Of a stretch of DNA of 64,000 nucleotides, positions 47,209 to 59,045 are shown in pieces (the stretch's first letter is position 1; each line of letters opens with the position of its first letter). The notes under the pieces are model-generated. The model had not been told where the DNA came from and made no database searches. It worked only from the letters and a program-made list of their open reading frames with translations. Source of the stretch: Lonicera japonica. Taxonomy: Eukaryota > Streptophyta > Magnoliopsida > Dipsacales > Caprifoliaceae. The position numbers and the translations under genes were made by a program. The stretch is from positions 20,601 to 84,600 of the forward strand of contig JAKCWG010000474.1 in assembly GCA_021464415.1 (NCBI GenBank), read 5' to 3'.

Positions 47209-47646
47209 TCACTGTTGTTTCTTCTTATCCTGGGTCCATCCTATCCCAGATTTTTTGGGATTGGTTTTGATTGTAAGTGGCTGTGAGATCCCCTGATTCG
47301 CCTTTCCTAAACCTTGCCCGGGTAGGAAGTTCATCTTAGCCATCCATTGGTCGATTATCGGATTGAGGCCTAGGGCAACTTGAGCCTTCGTTGGTAGCAC
47401 AACGGGTGCCTTATAGGCTGGGTCATCCCGAATGAGTCCTACGGGGTCAAAGCCTTCTTCATCAGTGGTCAAAGCATTAATTCCCGCAGGTGGAGCATGG
47501 TTGGAAAGGGAATTGTTGGTAACATTGGGCCCGCCGAGTGCGGAAATGGTTCCGGCTTCAATGAGGTCCTGGATACGATGGCGAAGAGCTAAGCAGCGTT
47601 CCATGTCATGGCCTGCTGCTTGATGGTATACACAGTTCTCATTCAT
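47209..47646 (-). pseudogene. Zinc-knuckle-like and G-patch-like segment at the start of pol
   Basis: Begins MNENCVYHQAAGHDMERC, a Cys/His pattern (C-x2-H-x3-GH-x4-C) seen in Tat-lineage gag-pol proteins, then LALRHRIQDLIEAG. Near its end FLPGQGLGKANQGISQPL resembles a G-patch RNA-binding motif. A TGA closes it at 47209. A second G-patch-like stretch (GASLGMGQPGLLQAL) lies at about 46155-46200. Confidence 0.65.
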
Positions 47647-49118
47647 TCTCCAGGTGCTGGGAATAAAGTTTGGTGGGGGCGCGGGTTGAGTGGAGTGATC
47701 AGCCCGGCCTTTCGGAGTAGTTCCAGGCTTTTGACCAGGGTAGTGGAGAGGGTGCAGAAGTTTCTCCTTCTTTTAGCCTCGGTGCTCGAAGGGTCTCCTT
47801 GTGCGGGCCAACTCATCTGAGGGGCTGGTTGTGAATGTTGAAAAGGATTTTGTTGGTAGGGGTATGAGCTTAGTTGATTCACGGCTGGAGTGGTTGTCTT
47901 TCTCCCGGTGTATGAGGCTTTCTTAGTATCGGTTTCTGCTTTCTTGGCCAATTCTTCCTCTACTTGCGACCCCATACTCAATAGGGCTCTGAAGTGTGGG
48001 AATACATGCTTTCTTATGCAACTTAGTACGGCTGGAGTGAAATTCTTCTGTATGATCTTCAACTGTTCTTCTTCATCAGGTCGTTTGGACATTTGGGAGG
48101 CCATCTCTCTCCAGCGTGTGACGAAATCGCTGAAGCTTTCTTTCTCGCCTTGCTTGGCCATTTCCAGGTGTTTACGGGTAATTTCCAAATCCTCGTTGGA
48201 CCTGTATTTGGTCATGAACTCCTTCACGATATCTCCCCAAGTTTTTGTGTGGTGTCTCTCTAAATCGAAAAACCATCTCAGGGCGGCCCCCGTGAGAGTC
48301 ATATGAAAGGCCTGAGCCAGTTCCGGCTCTCCACAGCTGGATACTTGCATGGATCTAATGTAGGATTGAAGATGAGTTTTAGGAGGTGTGGTTCCTGTGA
48401 ATTTGGTGATGGAAAGGAGCTTGAATTCCTGGGGGAGTCTTGCTTCTGGGTATAGGGAGAAGGCATTCATATCTGTAATCTCGTCTGCCCCTTTTATTAG
48501 TGAGATCCTTCTTTGCAGAACCTTCATCTGCTCTTTCAGTTTCTTCATTTCTTCGCTTTCTCTTGACACCTCATCGGGTTGTTCCAGAGCTATAACCGAT
48601 TCTGCATACACTGCCCGAAGTCGGTTGATGTCTGGGTATTCATTGGGAGGGGCTACTGGGGCCGGTGGTGGAATAGGTCTTGCGGGGACTTGTGGCCATG
48701 GTTGGTATTGGGGATCAAGGCCTTGCTGAGGTTGTGGCCAGATGATGGGTGGCTCTTGTTGTTGGTAAGTGGGGCCTGAATTCGGGGCGCATTGGTTCTG
48801 ATTGTTGAGATCGGTCTAAACGGGACCGGCCACAACAGGGCCCGTTTGGGGTAGATTGGTTCCTTGAACTGGGGGAAGCATTTGCGATGACGGCCCTTGA
48901 TTTCGATTTGGTGGTAGTCGTTCAAACTCCGGTGGTGCAGTCCGTCCGGCTGATAACTCCTCTACTCGGACTCGGGTATTCTGTTGCTCTTTTTTGAGGC
49001 TTGCTAGGTTCATGCTGACGGTCGTCAACAAACGGTGCATCTCGGCTAAAGTTGGCTGAACTACGGACGCCTCGGCTAGGCTCTGATCTATCTCTTGATT
49101 CTCGCGTCCATCGGCCAT
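47643..49118 (-). pseudogene. gag: gag of the Tat element, one in-frame stop
   Basis: ATG at 49116-49118 (MADGRENQEIDQSLAEA), then a Pro/Gln-rich stretch. An in-frame TAG sits at 48816-48818. The capsid core (Retrotrans_gag, PF03732 type) is clear from about 48450 to 47950: FTGTTPPKTHLQSYIRSM, FHMTLTGAALRWFFDL, EFMTKYRS and ESFSDFVTRWREMASQ. The frame ends TGA (47643-47645), overlapping the ATG of pol. It forms the virus-like particle in intact relatives; the stop would leave this copy truncated unless read through. Confidence 0.85.
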
Positions 49119-49854
49119 TTCGGGTGTGCTTGGTCTTACTAGTCTTTCGGTATGATCTCGACCGGCCCAACCTTCTAGTCTGTCGTCGCTTTTACGGCTG
49201 TAGACGAAACCACGTGGTGAAGATGAAGGAAGACTACGATGCGACTCAATTTTTGTCAAAAGAACCACTAAAAATCGCCAAGGAAAGACTCGGGTTTTAA
49301 AAAAGTGTTTGTAAAGTAAGCCGTAAGGTGGTACATCCCCTACGACTGGTTGACAAGTGTTTTAGCTGACTTAATCTTACATGCAGCGCATGTGTACGAA
49401 CGGTTAAGGCTTCAAGCTCCCTCCTATTTGGCAAGACCTTGCGATATACGCCAGGGGCGGGTACGTGCAAGAGCCTTTTGATATACTTCCCGGGTACGTG
49501 AGTGTTCTCATCACTCGATATACCTCAGGGGCGTACTTGGCCAAGGAGAGTGGAAGTAAATGCTTTCGGTTTATGTTGGCCCAAGCAAGCCAACTCCCTA
49601 CTCACTTATAATACTTCCGAGGGTTTGGGGTAAATTCACACTCGTAGAACCAATGCATGATTTGTTAAAGTGCGTGTAAAGTTCGAAAGATTGGTTTCAC
49701 AAATATCATTATCTTTATTAAGTATTTTTGAAAAACTCTCATTTAAAAAAAAAAGGTTTCTTCTCGATCAATTAACATGAGTAGGGAAAGTAGTAAAATC
49801 AAGTATTCAACAGATAAACAAAAGTCCACATATAAGAGTCTAGTTTTCTAACAG
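49119..49854 (-). other. Leader between primer-binding site and gag
   Basis: A 735-bp untranslated leader. Its 49380-49640 part matches the relic at 30860-31120, showing that this leader is conserved between related elements. Contains no open frame of note. Confidence 0.7.
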
Positions 49855-49872
49855 TCCCCAGCGGAGTCGCCA
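49855..49872 (-). promoter_or_regulatory. tRNA primer-binding site
   Basis: On the minus strand TGGCGACTCCGCTGGGGA stands one base after the 5'LTR end. It would pair with a tRNA 3' end UCCCCAGCGGAGUCGCCA, and Tat/Ogre elements characteristically use tRNA-Arg. The tRNA identity is from family knowledge, not checked here. Confidence 0.75.
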
Positions 49873-49873
49873 C

Positions 49874-51416
49874 TGTGAGAATCCGCAAATGCGACCCCCG
49901 GGTCTCGTCCCCGTTCGTTTGGGCGTCTGAAACGTCGGAACGGATTCTGTTGTTCCATTTGCTGGAGTATTTTTGATAATTCATATCACATGTCCCTATG
50001 TTCTATTTCTAGATGCAAAGGGGTTCTTTCAGAGTCGCCAGTACGTTTTACGAGAAAACGGACAAAAATAGTTGTGTAAGAGAAAAGGCTATAGACAAGC
50101 CTTTCTTTACACGCTTGTCTACGAAACCAGGATTCTATAGGGTTCGAAAACTATATTACGGTTTGGGAAGGTGTTAAGCACCCATTCCGCCCTTTCGGTC
50201 TCTAGTGGTCTTTTATATGTTTATTCTATGTTGAAGAACTTGGATGCTTTTACTGACAGTCTACTACTCTCTAAGTGAAAACCCTGATTTTGGGAAAAAA
50301 CGGGAAAGGGGATGAAAACCTTTGTGTTTCGGGATCCAATGTTTAGTTTTGAGAGATGCAAATACAAGTGTCAAGAGTTGTTCTTACTTTAGAGGGAGTT
50401 TTACCGTGTTATTTCTCAGATAACGACAATTTTTCTCGGGTTTGGATTCATTTGGGAAAAAGTGTTGGATCTTGTATCGGAACTAATTTAATATGGAATT
50501 AGAACTCTTGAGGGGAGTTCTACCAGATGTATCACAATCTATGAAACAGATAGGATATACCGGATTTTTAATTCCTAAGTAAGTTTTACCGGTCCGGGTT
50601 TTGAAAACAGGATTTTATCTGGATGGTAATATACTTACTCTTCGGGTTTTGTAAATAGTTTTATCAGGGTCTTTTGTTTTGAAAACGGTAGACTATTTGT
50701 AACTTGGCAATAAGTTTATTCAAATAAAACGTGGACAAAACAACAGAAATAAAACAAGTACACAGATGTCTAATGTTAAATACTATAAGAGACTTTCTTT
50801 ACCTTCCCGACGAGAATAATAATAAGAAAGAAAATATAATACGGCAGAGAGATCTCCGGCGATAATGATCTTTTCCTTCTTCAGATATTTTCGAGAATTC
50901 GATTCTAGAGACGGGACACGTCGAGTGTCGAGAATAGATTCGACAATTCTTCAGAAATAAGACGATAATAGAGAATACTTGATAAAAGACTAGAAAATCA
51001 TATTTAAAGCTTAGAATTCTTCAATCCCAAGTTGCTGTCCTCCTAAACCCTTGGGGGTGTTGGCCTATTTATACTGCTCGGAAGAGTATGTCGCGCGACA
51101 CTTCCCCAAAAGGGGCATATGTCGCGCGACAATGTGTCTTATGTTGCGCGACAAACGGCTGAAGTGATGTTTCTGACAGACTGATGTGTCAGAGAGTGGA
51201 TGGTCTGGTGTCAGGAGGGATTGTCGCGTGACATAGTGGGGATTGTCGCGTGACATACCCATTTTTCGTGCGACAATTCTCTTTAAAAATAGGTTTGTTG
51301 GCTAACAAATCCTTTCGGGATAGTTTCGGGTGCTCGGGTGGGTCCCGGACCAAAAAAACAGTAATTTTCGAAGGTCGTTAGGGTTCTTGCAGGGGTCACG
51401 GATCGGGGTGTCTACA
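49874..51416 (-). repeat. 5' LTR of the Tat element, 1543 bp
   Basis: Full TG...CA ends (minus strand TGTAGACACC to TTCTCACA). It carries a 23-bp tandem duplication around 51222-51266 (two GATTGTCGCGTGACATA units), which makes it longer than the 3' LTR. Its promoter region is listed separately. Confidence 0.92.
51066..51276 (-). promoter_or_regulatory. LTR promoter: TATAAATA preceded by an array of TGTCGCGCGACA palindromes
   Basis: On the minus strand TATAAATA (51073 to 51066) has palindromes upstream at 51089-51100 and 51120-51131 (both perfect) and 51142-51153, 51222-51233, 51244-51255 and about 51264-51275 (one or two changes each). The first is 15 bp from the TATA box, a spacing like that in the two antisense promoters. 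Confidence 0.7.
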
Positions 51417-53739
51417 ACTTTTGCTAAAGAAAATAATGTATTAGGTGATTTTACGTTATACTTTACATGTACCATAATGTTATAGGTGAACCAAAGTAAG
51501 GAAGAAATGATATACCATTAGAGACCATTTTTTATATCCTTTTTTACCCATGTAATAAATTGCCAATTAGATATAGAAATTTTCTACAAAGTTCTTGACA
51601 TATAGAATAGAAATGCAAAAATAGAAATTGTCATTGGAGATGGCCTTAGTTTCTAGAGTAGAATTTTACATACCTAAAATGCATAAGGCAATTCCAATGT
51701 GTGAAGCCTAGGGGAAAAAAAGACACATATAACTTGTTCCTCAAAGAAAATGAAAACATATATGGTATTTATATTTTGAATCTATAATGCAATTAAAAGT
51801 TTCACTAAATCTAATGGCTAGGAATCACTTGCACAAGGATTATAATGAACTATAGTATAGTAGTAAATATAAGTCAATATAAAAGGTGTATCTTAACACC
51901 CTTGTGTGATAAAGATTATTCTCCTTCTCCTTGCTCACCCAACCCCATGCTTAACCCCACCCCATCTCCTAGACTCCTACAGCCACACCCCTTCTACATG
52001 GCCAAACCAAGTGGTGAGGGTGGTTTACTTAAATTATTTTATAAATTAAGAGTCTCTTATTTGTTTTGAAATTATATTAATACAAGAACACATATATAAT
52101 TATATTTATGAAAGTTAAACATGAATACTTAATTTCAAAAGAAAAAAGTATAATTAATTTCGAAGGAAAGAAGTATAATTTTTTATTTTGAAATTATATT
52201 GATACAAGAGTTAAGACAGATATAATTATGTTTATGCTTTAATTTTTTCTTTTTCTTTTTTGGTGAGAATATTAGGAGAAATCGACTTGGGGCTTATGGG
52301 TTTACTCTGACGTCAAAGTCTAATTTTTAATTTTTTTTAATAAATTTACTTTTTTTTTCATATTAAATAAAGAATCCATTATATTTTATTTAGATATACT
52401 ATAGCTCATGATAGCAAATATATTATGTCCATCGACATGTAGTTTGGGAAGTTTTGTGTGTTGTGGGAGTTTTTCTTTGGTCTATTGTGAGATAAGTCCT
52501 TAAATTACTATTTTACTAATAGTATTGATGTGTAAGGCTCTTCGATTTACACAATTATTGGATGTGGCTTAGATTTTTGTTTTTATTTTAAAAACTTGTG
52601 ATCCTTAAGAAATTCTATATTGTTCTCAAATATCAAATATGGTAATCATAAGTCATATATCGTTATTGGAATGGTCACATACTTTATAAATATCATTGAT
52701 GGAATGATCTATAAAACTATATAATGGTATAAATATATCCTTTTTATGGCTCATATGATATATAAAATGCTCAAATACTGTTATCAAAAGTCATATTATT
52801 GAAATTCAGATACTCTTATTTCAATATTTGCAAAGGACCGCATTTTTTAATTTTAAAGTGAGTAGAATGCATCCTTTAACTTTTTGAGGCAAGAGATCAT
52901 ACAAAAATACTCCAATTTTCTTCGATAGTACCAGAAGGCGTGGGCATACCTCAGTGCCATATAAATTAGCTAGATATGATTTTAATGGTTTACAGCAACC
53001 ATATTTGGTAGGAAGGAACAAGTCTCGAGGGTGTTCATAGCAACTTTATTCTTCTTAGGAATAAGTCTCACACACACATAACACTAGGTTCTTATCTTGG
53101 TCATTTTTCAAATTACAACTTTCAAGTCTCACCTACAAAAGAAAATCAAGGAAATATTGATGCTAGACACACGTAGAACATAAAAATTAGTTTACAACAT
53201 ATATTTAATTGATCATGAAAACATGGACTACCTATCGTTTTATTGGTAACCAATAAAATAATTGACACGTCGATCATTTTATCAACCACCTTTTATTATC
53301 TTCAAGATAGTGAAAAATAGAGCTTGTTTGAAATACAAAACCAGCTCACTATATTTTAAATAATTTATTTCTATGAAAATAAAAATATAACTAAAAGAAT
53401 TTAAAAGAATAATGTTACTCAAACCAAAAATAATAATAATAAAGAAGAGGAGTTACTTTGTTTTAACTGTTATATTAAAATATTAAAGTGGATGGGTTGC
53501 TTATCAAAAATGGCATGGCAAACTTTATATAAACATTAGTTCATTCAAACTGCAACATATGCATGTAGTCATTAATATAAATTTCTTGAGCATTATACAA
53601 CTTAGATATTTTGCATACGTAATACGTATGCTATATTTAAATATAAGTAACTTAAAAAAAAAGAAGAAGAATGATAAGCAGCAAGGTGGTTAAGAGCTCT
53701 GAATATCTGCAAGGACAAAATTAGAAAACTAAAAACCTT
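51417..53739. other. Intergenic, AT-rich, no gene seen
   Basis: A C-rich patch (51915-52010, CCCAACCCCATGC) and a partial direct repeat of about 60 bp (GAAATTATATT-ATACAAGA at 52068 and 52190) are the only structures. No believable coding frame on either strand. Confidence 0.5.
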
Positions 53740-53905
53740 ACATGGCTTCAATTGCCTTCTGCCTTTATGTAATAGTAGCTACCAAATTAAATATCCATTT
53801 GTTTCACCAGGCTTCGGTTGCTTGCATCAATTATTTTTTGGCATTATTCAAGTTTTAGCAGTAACATCAAATAATAATACTACTACTACTGTCAATAACA
53901 ATAAT
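53740..53905 (+). pseudogene. Relic 0 of the receptor-kinase first exon
   Basis: GCTTCGGTTGCTTGCATCAA followed by TATTTTTTGGCA and GCAGTAACATCAA at about 53813-53890 is the same as the signal-peptide region of the intact gene at 61271-61370. The middle (about 30 bp) is deleted, the frame has stops, and similarity ends after the ACTACTACTACTG run. The rest of the gene is missing. It heads a series of such relics leading up to the intact gene. Confidence 0.75.
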
Positions 53906-54019
53906 TCCTCACAACTGCCTATGGCGAAAAATAATATTTATGTGGTTTATTTATAGTTTTTCATTAGGTACCATCAATTATTTTCTTCAAATCACAATAT
54001 TCCTATAGAATTGTTTTTA

Positions 54020-54637
54020 GGGACAATTAAAAAAAAAGTCTTATTAGAGAAAGATTTTCACACTAAAGCCAATGAATAATTTTTTTGTAAATAAAGGGCC
54101 TATTTTTTATTTTATTAATAATATGACATGTGTTTTTTTTTATTATAAAATGACATCCCAACCCTTAAAATAAACTAAAAAATACCAATATGCATTAAAA
54201 TATGGATTGCAATATGAACTTTACAGTCTATATTTCATTGCAATATGAACTTTGCAGTCCATATTTTACTGCAATATGGACTTTGCAGTCCATATTTTAC
54301 GTGCAAAGTTCATATTGCAGTCCATATTTTACTGCAATGTGAACTTTGCAGTCCATATTTCTAGTGCAAAGTTCATATTGCAGTCCATATTTCACTGCAA
54401 TATTCATATTTTTTGTGCAAATTTCATAAAGATGGGATAATTTAGGTAATATATAACATGTTTTTATTAATTAAATGATATTTAAATTTATTCAAATACC
54501 TTCATTTAAAATATAAAATAAAATAGGCCTCTTACACTAATTACCAATTAAAAATAGACCCTTCATTCAAAAAAATATTATTCATTGGAGTTTTGGTAAA
54601 AATCAATGTGTAGTAAGATCTTTTACCTAATTTCTAG
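54020..54637 (+). mobile_element. Mutator-like MITE, copy 2 (618 bp), 9-bp TSD TTGTTTTTA
   Basis: Starts GGGACAATTAAAAAAAAAG, ends CTAATTTCTAG, and is the reverse-oriented sister of 26315-26924. TTGTTTTTA is duplicated at 54011-54019 and 54638-54646. Related tandem units at about 59155 and 56600 lack it and run straight through the site, proving the insertion borders. The interior has alternating TTTGCAGTCCATATTTTACTGCAATATG-like hairpin units. Confidence 0.9.
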
Positions 54638-54754
54638 TTGTTTTTAAATCAAGTTTATTTTTTTTTTCAGAAACAATTTAATTCGGACGAATGTTTTCAA
54701 CCTATATGTAAATATTATTAATTTAATTTATACATTTATTATTCATCGTCAAGT

Positions 54755-54783
54755 CACGTGCAACGCACGTGCAATATTACTAA
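54755..54783 (+). mobile_element. Helitron-like 3' end, unit 1
   Basis: Hairpin CACGTGC-AAC-GCACGTG, then eight bases and CTAA followed by T. Plant Helitrons end in a GC-rich hairpin shortly before CTRR and insert between A and T. The 5' end was not found. Confidence 0.5.
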
Positions 54784-56479
54784 TTCTGCACCATCATAAA
54801 TTTGTAGGGAAGCCGGAGCGGAACTCGGCCTTGTTCCAGAGGGCTCCAGCCCACACTCTCTTGGGTAGCCCAATCGAGCTTTAAAGAAACTGAGTTGCCC
54901 CACAGTTTGATAAGAAGAATACAAAGAAAAATCAATCGAAGGTCATTAATACACCTAATATTTTGCGACACTTTTTCCTCAATCAGTGCGACCTCTGTAA
55001 TTTATCAAATTTGGATCGGCCTTATTGATTTGTTTAGGAAGAATTCATTAGCCATCCATATAGATCAGTTTATGAAATCAACTTGAATATAATTGACCAA
55101 TTAAAAAAAAAGTGTGGATCTTTTTAGTGGACAAAAATTAAAATTATGTTTATGGCTAAAGCAAATTATAGAAGAAGTCCTTTGTACAATAATAGAAAAG
55201 TTTCCTTGAGTTGAATATAATTACAGAAGAGGAACCTACAACCTTTTTCATTAAGAAAAAGTGGCAGATGTTAAAGCGTGATTCTCACATTAGACACAGA
55301 CTAAAATAAAGAACTATTTATAAGAGTCAAAGCACCCTCACTATATCACCATATTTTTGTGTTGGAGTTCTACCTTGGAGTTTTATAAGATAGTACCCGA
55401 GGTGAATGGGTAGGGGGGCCTGTTCAGGAACTACGACCTACGTGCAGTGGAGGTTGCCTAAAGAGTGATTCTCAGATGGGTCGCAAGGGATGTTGTGTAA
55501 AGCATGATTCTCACATGGGTTGGGGATGCAAGTGAGTCAACCAATCAAGTCTTTATTACAAAGATACACAAAAATGGCACAGAGTTCACATTAGTAAATT
55601 TCTAGAAAATAATGGAGAGAAACCAAAAAACGCGTTTATTTTTTCCTACTTCTAGTTAAAATTGAACCGATCTCTTATTAAGTGTTGAAAATATACGTAC
55701 AAGTAGACCTAGTAATGACTAAGTTCGGGTCGTTTCTTGTCAGTTTTTATCATGTTAATTCAGGTGTCATCGGTTCACGTACAAACGAGTGACTCTTTTA
55801 TCGGATGAAGTAATCTTATTGAAATCATATTCGTTATTTGAATGAATTATCCGACAGGATCCATTATTACCCATTAAGTATAAGTATAATAAAAAATATT
55901 TTTGTATATATAATATTATATAGATATATTGTAAGCTCACTTTTAATTAAGAAATACATATGTAATACTCGTACAAATTGTATAAATCTATACTAAAAAT
56001 ATACATTTATATTTGTACATATATAATATTTTATAATTATGTATGTTATTAGCAGGCTATAATCATTATTATCGTGTTAACGAATATTGACTAACATGAC
56101 CTATTTACTTGTCGTTTTTTATTAAGTTAACACCAATGCAACTCAAAATTGCTAACACTTCACCCATTATAACTTTGTATCAATTTGTTTCATATTATTG
56201 TATTAAGCATTATTTTGCGAGGTTTACGTACAATTATGACTTTGATTTGTGTTTAGTTTCAATTTGCCATTTGCCAATGCTTTTCATCGTTAAACGTGCA
56301 TCTCGATTTCACCAATCAAGTTAGGAATGGTCAGCCAATCACTTGCTTCTTTTACAAAAATCTAGACCAAAATAACACAGGTTCACATAGTGAGGATGAG
56401 AAGACAAAAAATGGCTAAAAAATGGCGCTCTTGAGTCCAATCATTGCCCATTTGCCGACCACATATTTATATATAATAC

Positions 56480-56530
56480 TACTGCTCCCAATAAAAATAA
56501 TTCCCCCGAAAAATAATATTTACATGATTT
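56480..56530 (+). pseudogene. Relic 1 of the receptor-kinase first exon
   Basis: Directly after a copy of the kinase promoter (GTCCAATCATTGCCCATTTG, then ACCACATATTTATATATA) only an ACTACTGCTCCCAATAAAAA scrap of the exon remains, the counterpart of ACTACTACTGCCGGAAATAA at 61365 of the intact gene. Confidence 0.5.
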
Positions 56531-56715
56531 TATTTACAGTTTTTTATTAGGTACGATTAATTGTTTTCTTTAAATCATAATATTCTTCTAGAATTATTTT
56601 TAATTCAAGTTTAACTCTTTTTTAAATTTTTTTTTTATTCGGATAGATGTTATTAACCTATATGTAATTATTATTAATTTAATTTATGTATTTACTATTC
56701 ATTCATTGCCGAGTA

Positions 56716-56743
56716 ACGTGTAACACACATGCACTATTACTAA
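56716..56743 (+). mobile_element. Helitron-like 3' end, unit 2 (decayed hairpin)
   Basis: ACGTGTAACACACATGC hairpin remnant, then ACTATTACTAA followed by T. Several stem pairs are lost compared with units 1 and 3. Confidence 0.4.
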
Positions 56744-58924
56744 TTCTACATTATCATAAATTTGTAGAGAAGCAGGGGCGAAACTGGGCATGGGTCATTG
56801 AAAATTTTAAAATACCCCTTAGTCAAAAAAGAAAATAATGCAGTAGTACAGTCCCCCGCTTAGACCAGCCCACTCTCCTGGGTACTCCAATCGAACTTCA
56901 AAGAAACTGAGTCGCCCCACAGTTCAACATTGATAAGAAGAATACAAAGAAAAATCAGTTGAAGGTCATTAATACACCTAATATTTTGCGACACTTTTTT
57001 CTCAATCAGTGCAAACTCTGTAATTTATCAAATTTGGATCGGCCATATAGATTTGTTTAGGAAGAATTCAGTAGCCATACATATAGATTAGTTTATCAAA
57101 TCAACTTGACTATAATTGACCATTTAAAAAAAAGTGTGCGTGGATCTTTTTAGTGGACAAAAATTAAATTGTTATGGCTAAAGCTCGTAGTATGTAATAG
57201 GAAAGTTTCAGTGGGTAGAATATAATTACAGAGGAGGAACTCATGACCTTATTCATTAAGAAAAAATGGTGATTCTCATATCAGGAATGGATTAAAATGA
57301 AGAATGATTTATAAGAGTCAAGGCCCTCACCATATCACCATGGTTTTGTGGCGGAGTTCTACCATGAAGTTTTATAAGATAGTACTCAGATAGTACCCAA
57401 GGTGAATGGGTAGGGGGCCTGTTCAGACCTTGCAACCTATGTGAATGGAGGTTGCCGAAAGGGTGATTCTCAGATGGGTCGCAAGGGATGTTGTGTAAAG
57501 CGTGATTCTCACATGGGTTATGGTTGCAAGTTAGTCAACCAATCAAGTATTTAATTATGACAAAGATAGACAAAAAAATGGCGCAGAGTTCACATTAATA
57601 AATTCCTAAAAAATAATGAGGAGAAAAACCAAAAAACATGTTTATTTCTCCTCAATCAGTGCAACCTATGTAATTTATCAAATTTGGATCTGCCATATAG
57701 ATTTTTTTGGAAGAAATCAGTAGCCATCCATATAGATCTGTTTATCAAATCAAGTTGACTCTAATTGACCATTTAAAAAAAGTGTGGATCTTTTTAGCGG
57801 ACAAAAATTAAAAATATGCTTATGGCTAAAGTAAATTGCATGTGGAGGAAGTCCTCCTTGTGTGTAGTATGTAATAGGAAAGTTTCCGTGGGTTGAATAT
57901 AATTACAGAGGAGGAACCTACGACCTTGTTCATTAAGAAAAAGTGGCATGTGTTAAAGCATGATTCTCACTTTAGACACGAACTAAAATGAAGAACTATT
58001 TATAAGAGTTATGGCACCTTGGAGTTTTATAAGATAGTACCCGAGCTAAATGGGTAGGGGGCGTGTTCAGGCCCTGTAACCTACACGCAATGGAGTTTGT
58101 GAAAAGAGTGATTCTCGGATGGGTCGCAAGGGAGGTTGTGTAAAGCGTGATTCTCACATGGGTTGGGGTTGAAAGTCAATCAACCAACCAAATCTTTATG
58201 ACAAAGATAGATAAAAATGGCGCAGAGTTCACATTAGTAAATTCCTAGAAAACATTAGTAAATTTCTAGTTAAAATTGAACCCATCCCTTATTATGTTTA
58301 GAAAATATACCTACAAATGAGTAGCTTTTTTGTCGGATGAAATAATCATATTCAAACAAGATTCGTTATTTGAAGGAATTATCCGACTTGTCCCATTATT
58401 ACCTATTATGAACAGGTATAATAAAAAATACTTTTGTATATATAATATTATATATATATATATATTGTAGGCTCACTTTTAATTAACAAATACATGTATA
58501 AATGCTCATAAAGATTGTATACATCTATAATAACAATATATATATACATGTACATGCTCATATATAATATTATATAATTATGTATGTTATTAGCGGGTTA
58601 TAACTGTTATCATTATGTTAATGAGTATTACCTAAATTCACCTATTGACTTATCATTTTTTTTATTAAGTTAGCACCAATACGATCTAAAATTGTTAAGA
58701 CTTCACCCATTTTAACTTTGTGTTAATTTGCCAATGCTTTTCATCATCAAATGTACATCTCGATTTCACCAATTAAATTAGTAAAAGTCAGCCAATCACT
58801 TAGTTCTTTTTCAGAAATCTAGACCAAAATAACACAGGTTCACATATTGAGGATAAGAAGACCAAAAAAATGGCTCTCTTGAGTCCAATCATTGCCCATT
58901 TGTCGACCACATATTTATATATAT

Positions 58925-59045
58925 GGTACAGGTGACTCTCTGGCTGCCGGGAATCATTTAAATTTTAGCACGTGACTCTCTGGCTGCCGGGAATCATTTA
59001 AATTTTAGCAATAACATCAAGTAAGAATACCACTACCATCAATAA
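58925..59045 (+). pseudogene. Relic 2 of the receptor-kinase first exon, internally doubled
   Basis: GTGACTCTCTGGCTGCCGGG followed by AATCATTTAAATTTTAGCA matches the GTGACTGCATGGCTGGCCAG region of the intact signal peptide at 61317. A block of about 41 bp is tandemly doubled (58930 and 58971). ATAACATCAA and ACTACCATCAATAA then follow before similarity to the gene ends. Not translatable. Confidence 0.65.

Larger units (their letters stand above)
42235..47646 (-). pseudogene. pol: pol region of the Tat element, one frame with six in-frame stops
   Basis: The zinc-knuckle region, protease, reverse transcriptase, RNase H, second RNase H and integrase all lie in one minus-strand frame. In-frame stops are at 47209-47211 (TGA), 46390-46392 (TAG), 46024-46026 (TGA), 43969-43971 (TAG), 43267-43269 (TGA) and 42556-42558 (TAG); the natural end is at 42235. 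The ATG at 47646 overlaps the gag stop as ATGA, so pol would be expressed by a frame change or re-initiation. There is no internal frameshift that I can see, so decay has been by base substitution only, fitting a young copy. Confidence 0.88.
32945..51416 (-). mobile_element. Complete 18.5-kb Ty3/Gypsy Tat/Ogre-like retrotransposon, TSD ACTTT
   Basis: Two near-identical LTRs (32945-34465 and 49874-51416) bound the element, and ACTTT flanks it on both sides (32940-32944 and 51417-51421). On the minus strand the order is 5'LTR, tRNA primer site, leader, gag, zinc knuckle/G-patch region, protease, reverse transcriptase, RNase H, a second RNase H, integrase, then 7.8 kb of extra DNA, tandem repeats, polypurine tract and 3'LTR. 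The double RNase H, tRNA-Arg-like primer site, large size and extra genes mark the Tat lineage (known family traits). LTR differences counted by eye are about 2%, so insertion is fairly recent. gag-pol is broken by seven in-frame stops, so this copy cannot supply its own proteins. Confidence 0.92.
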
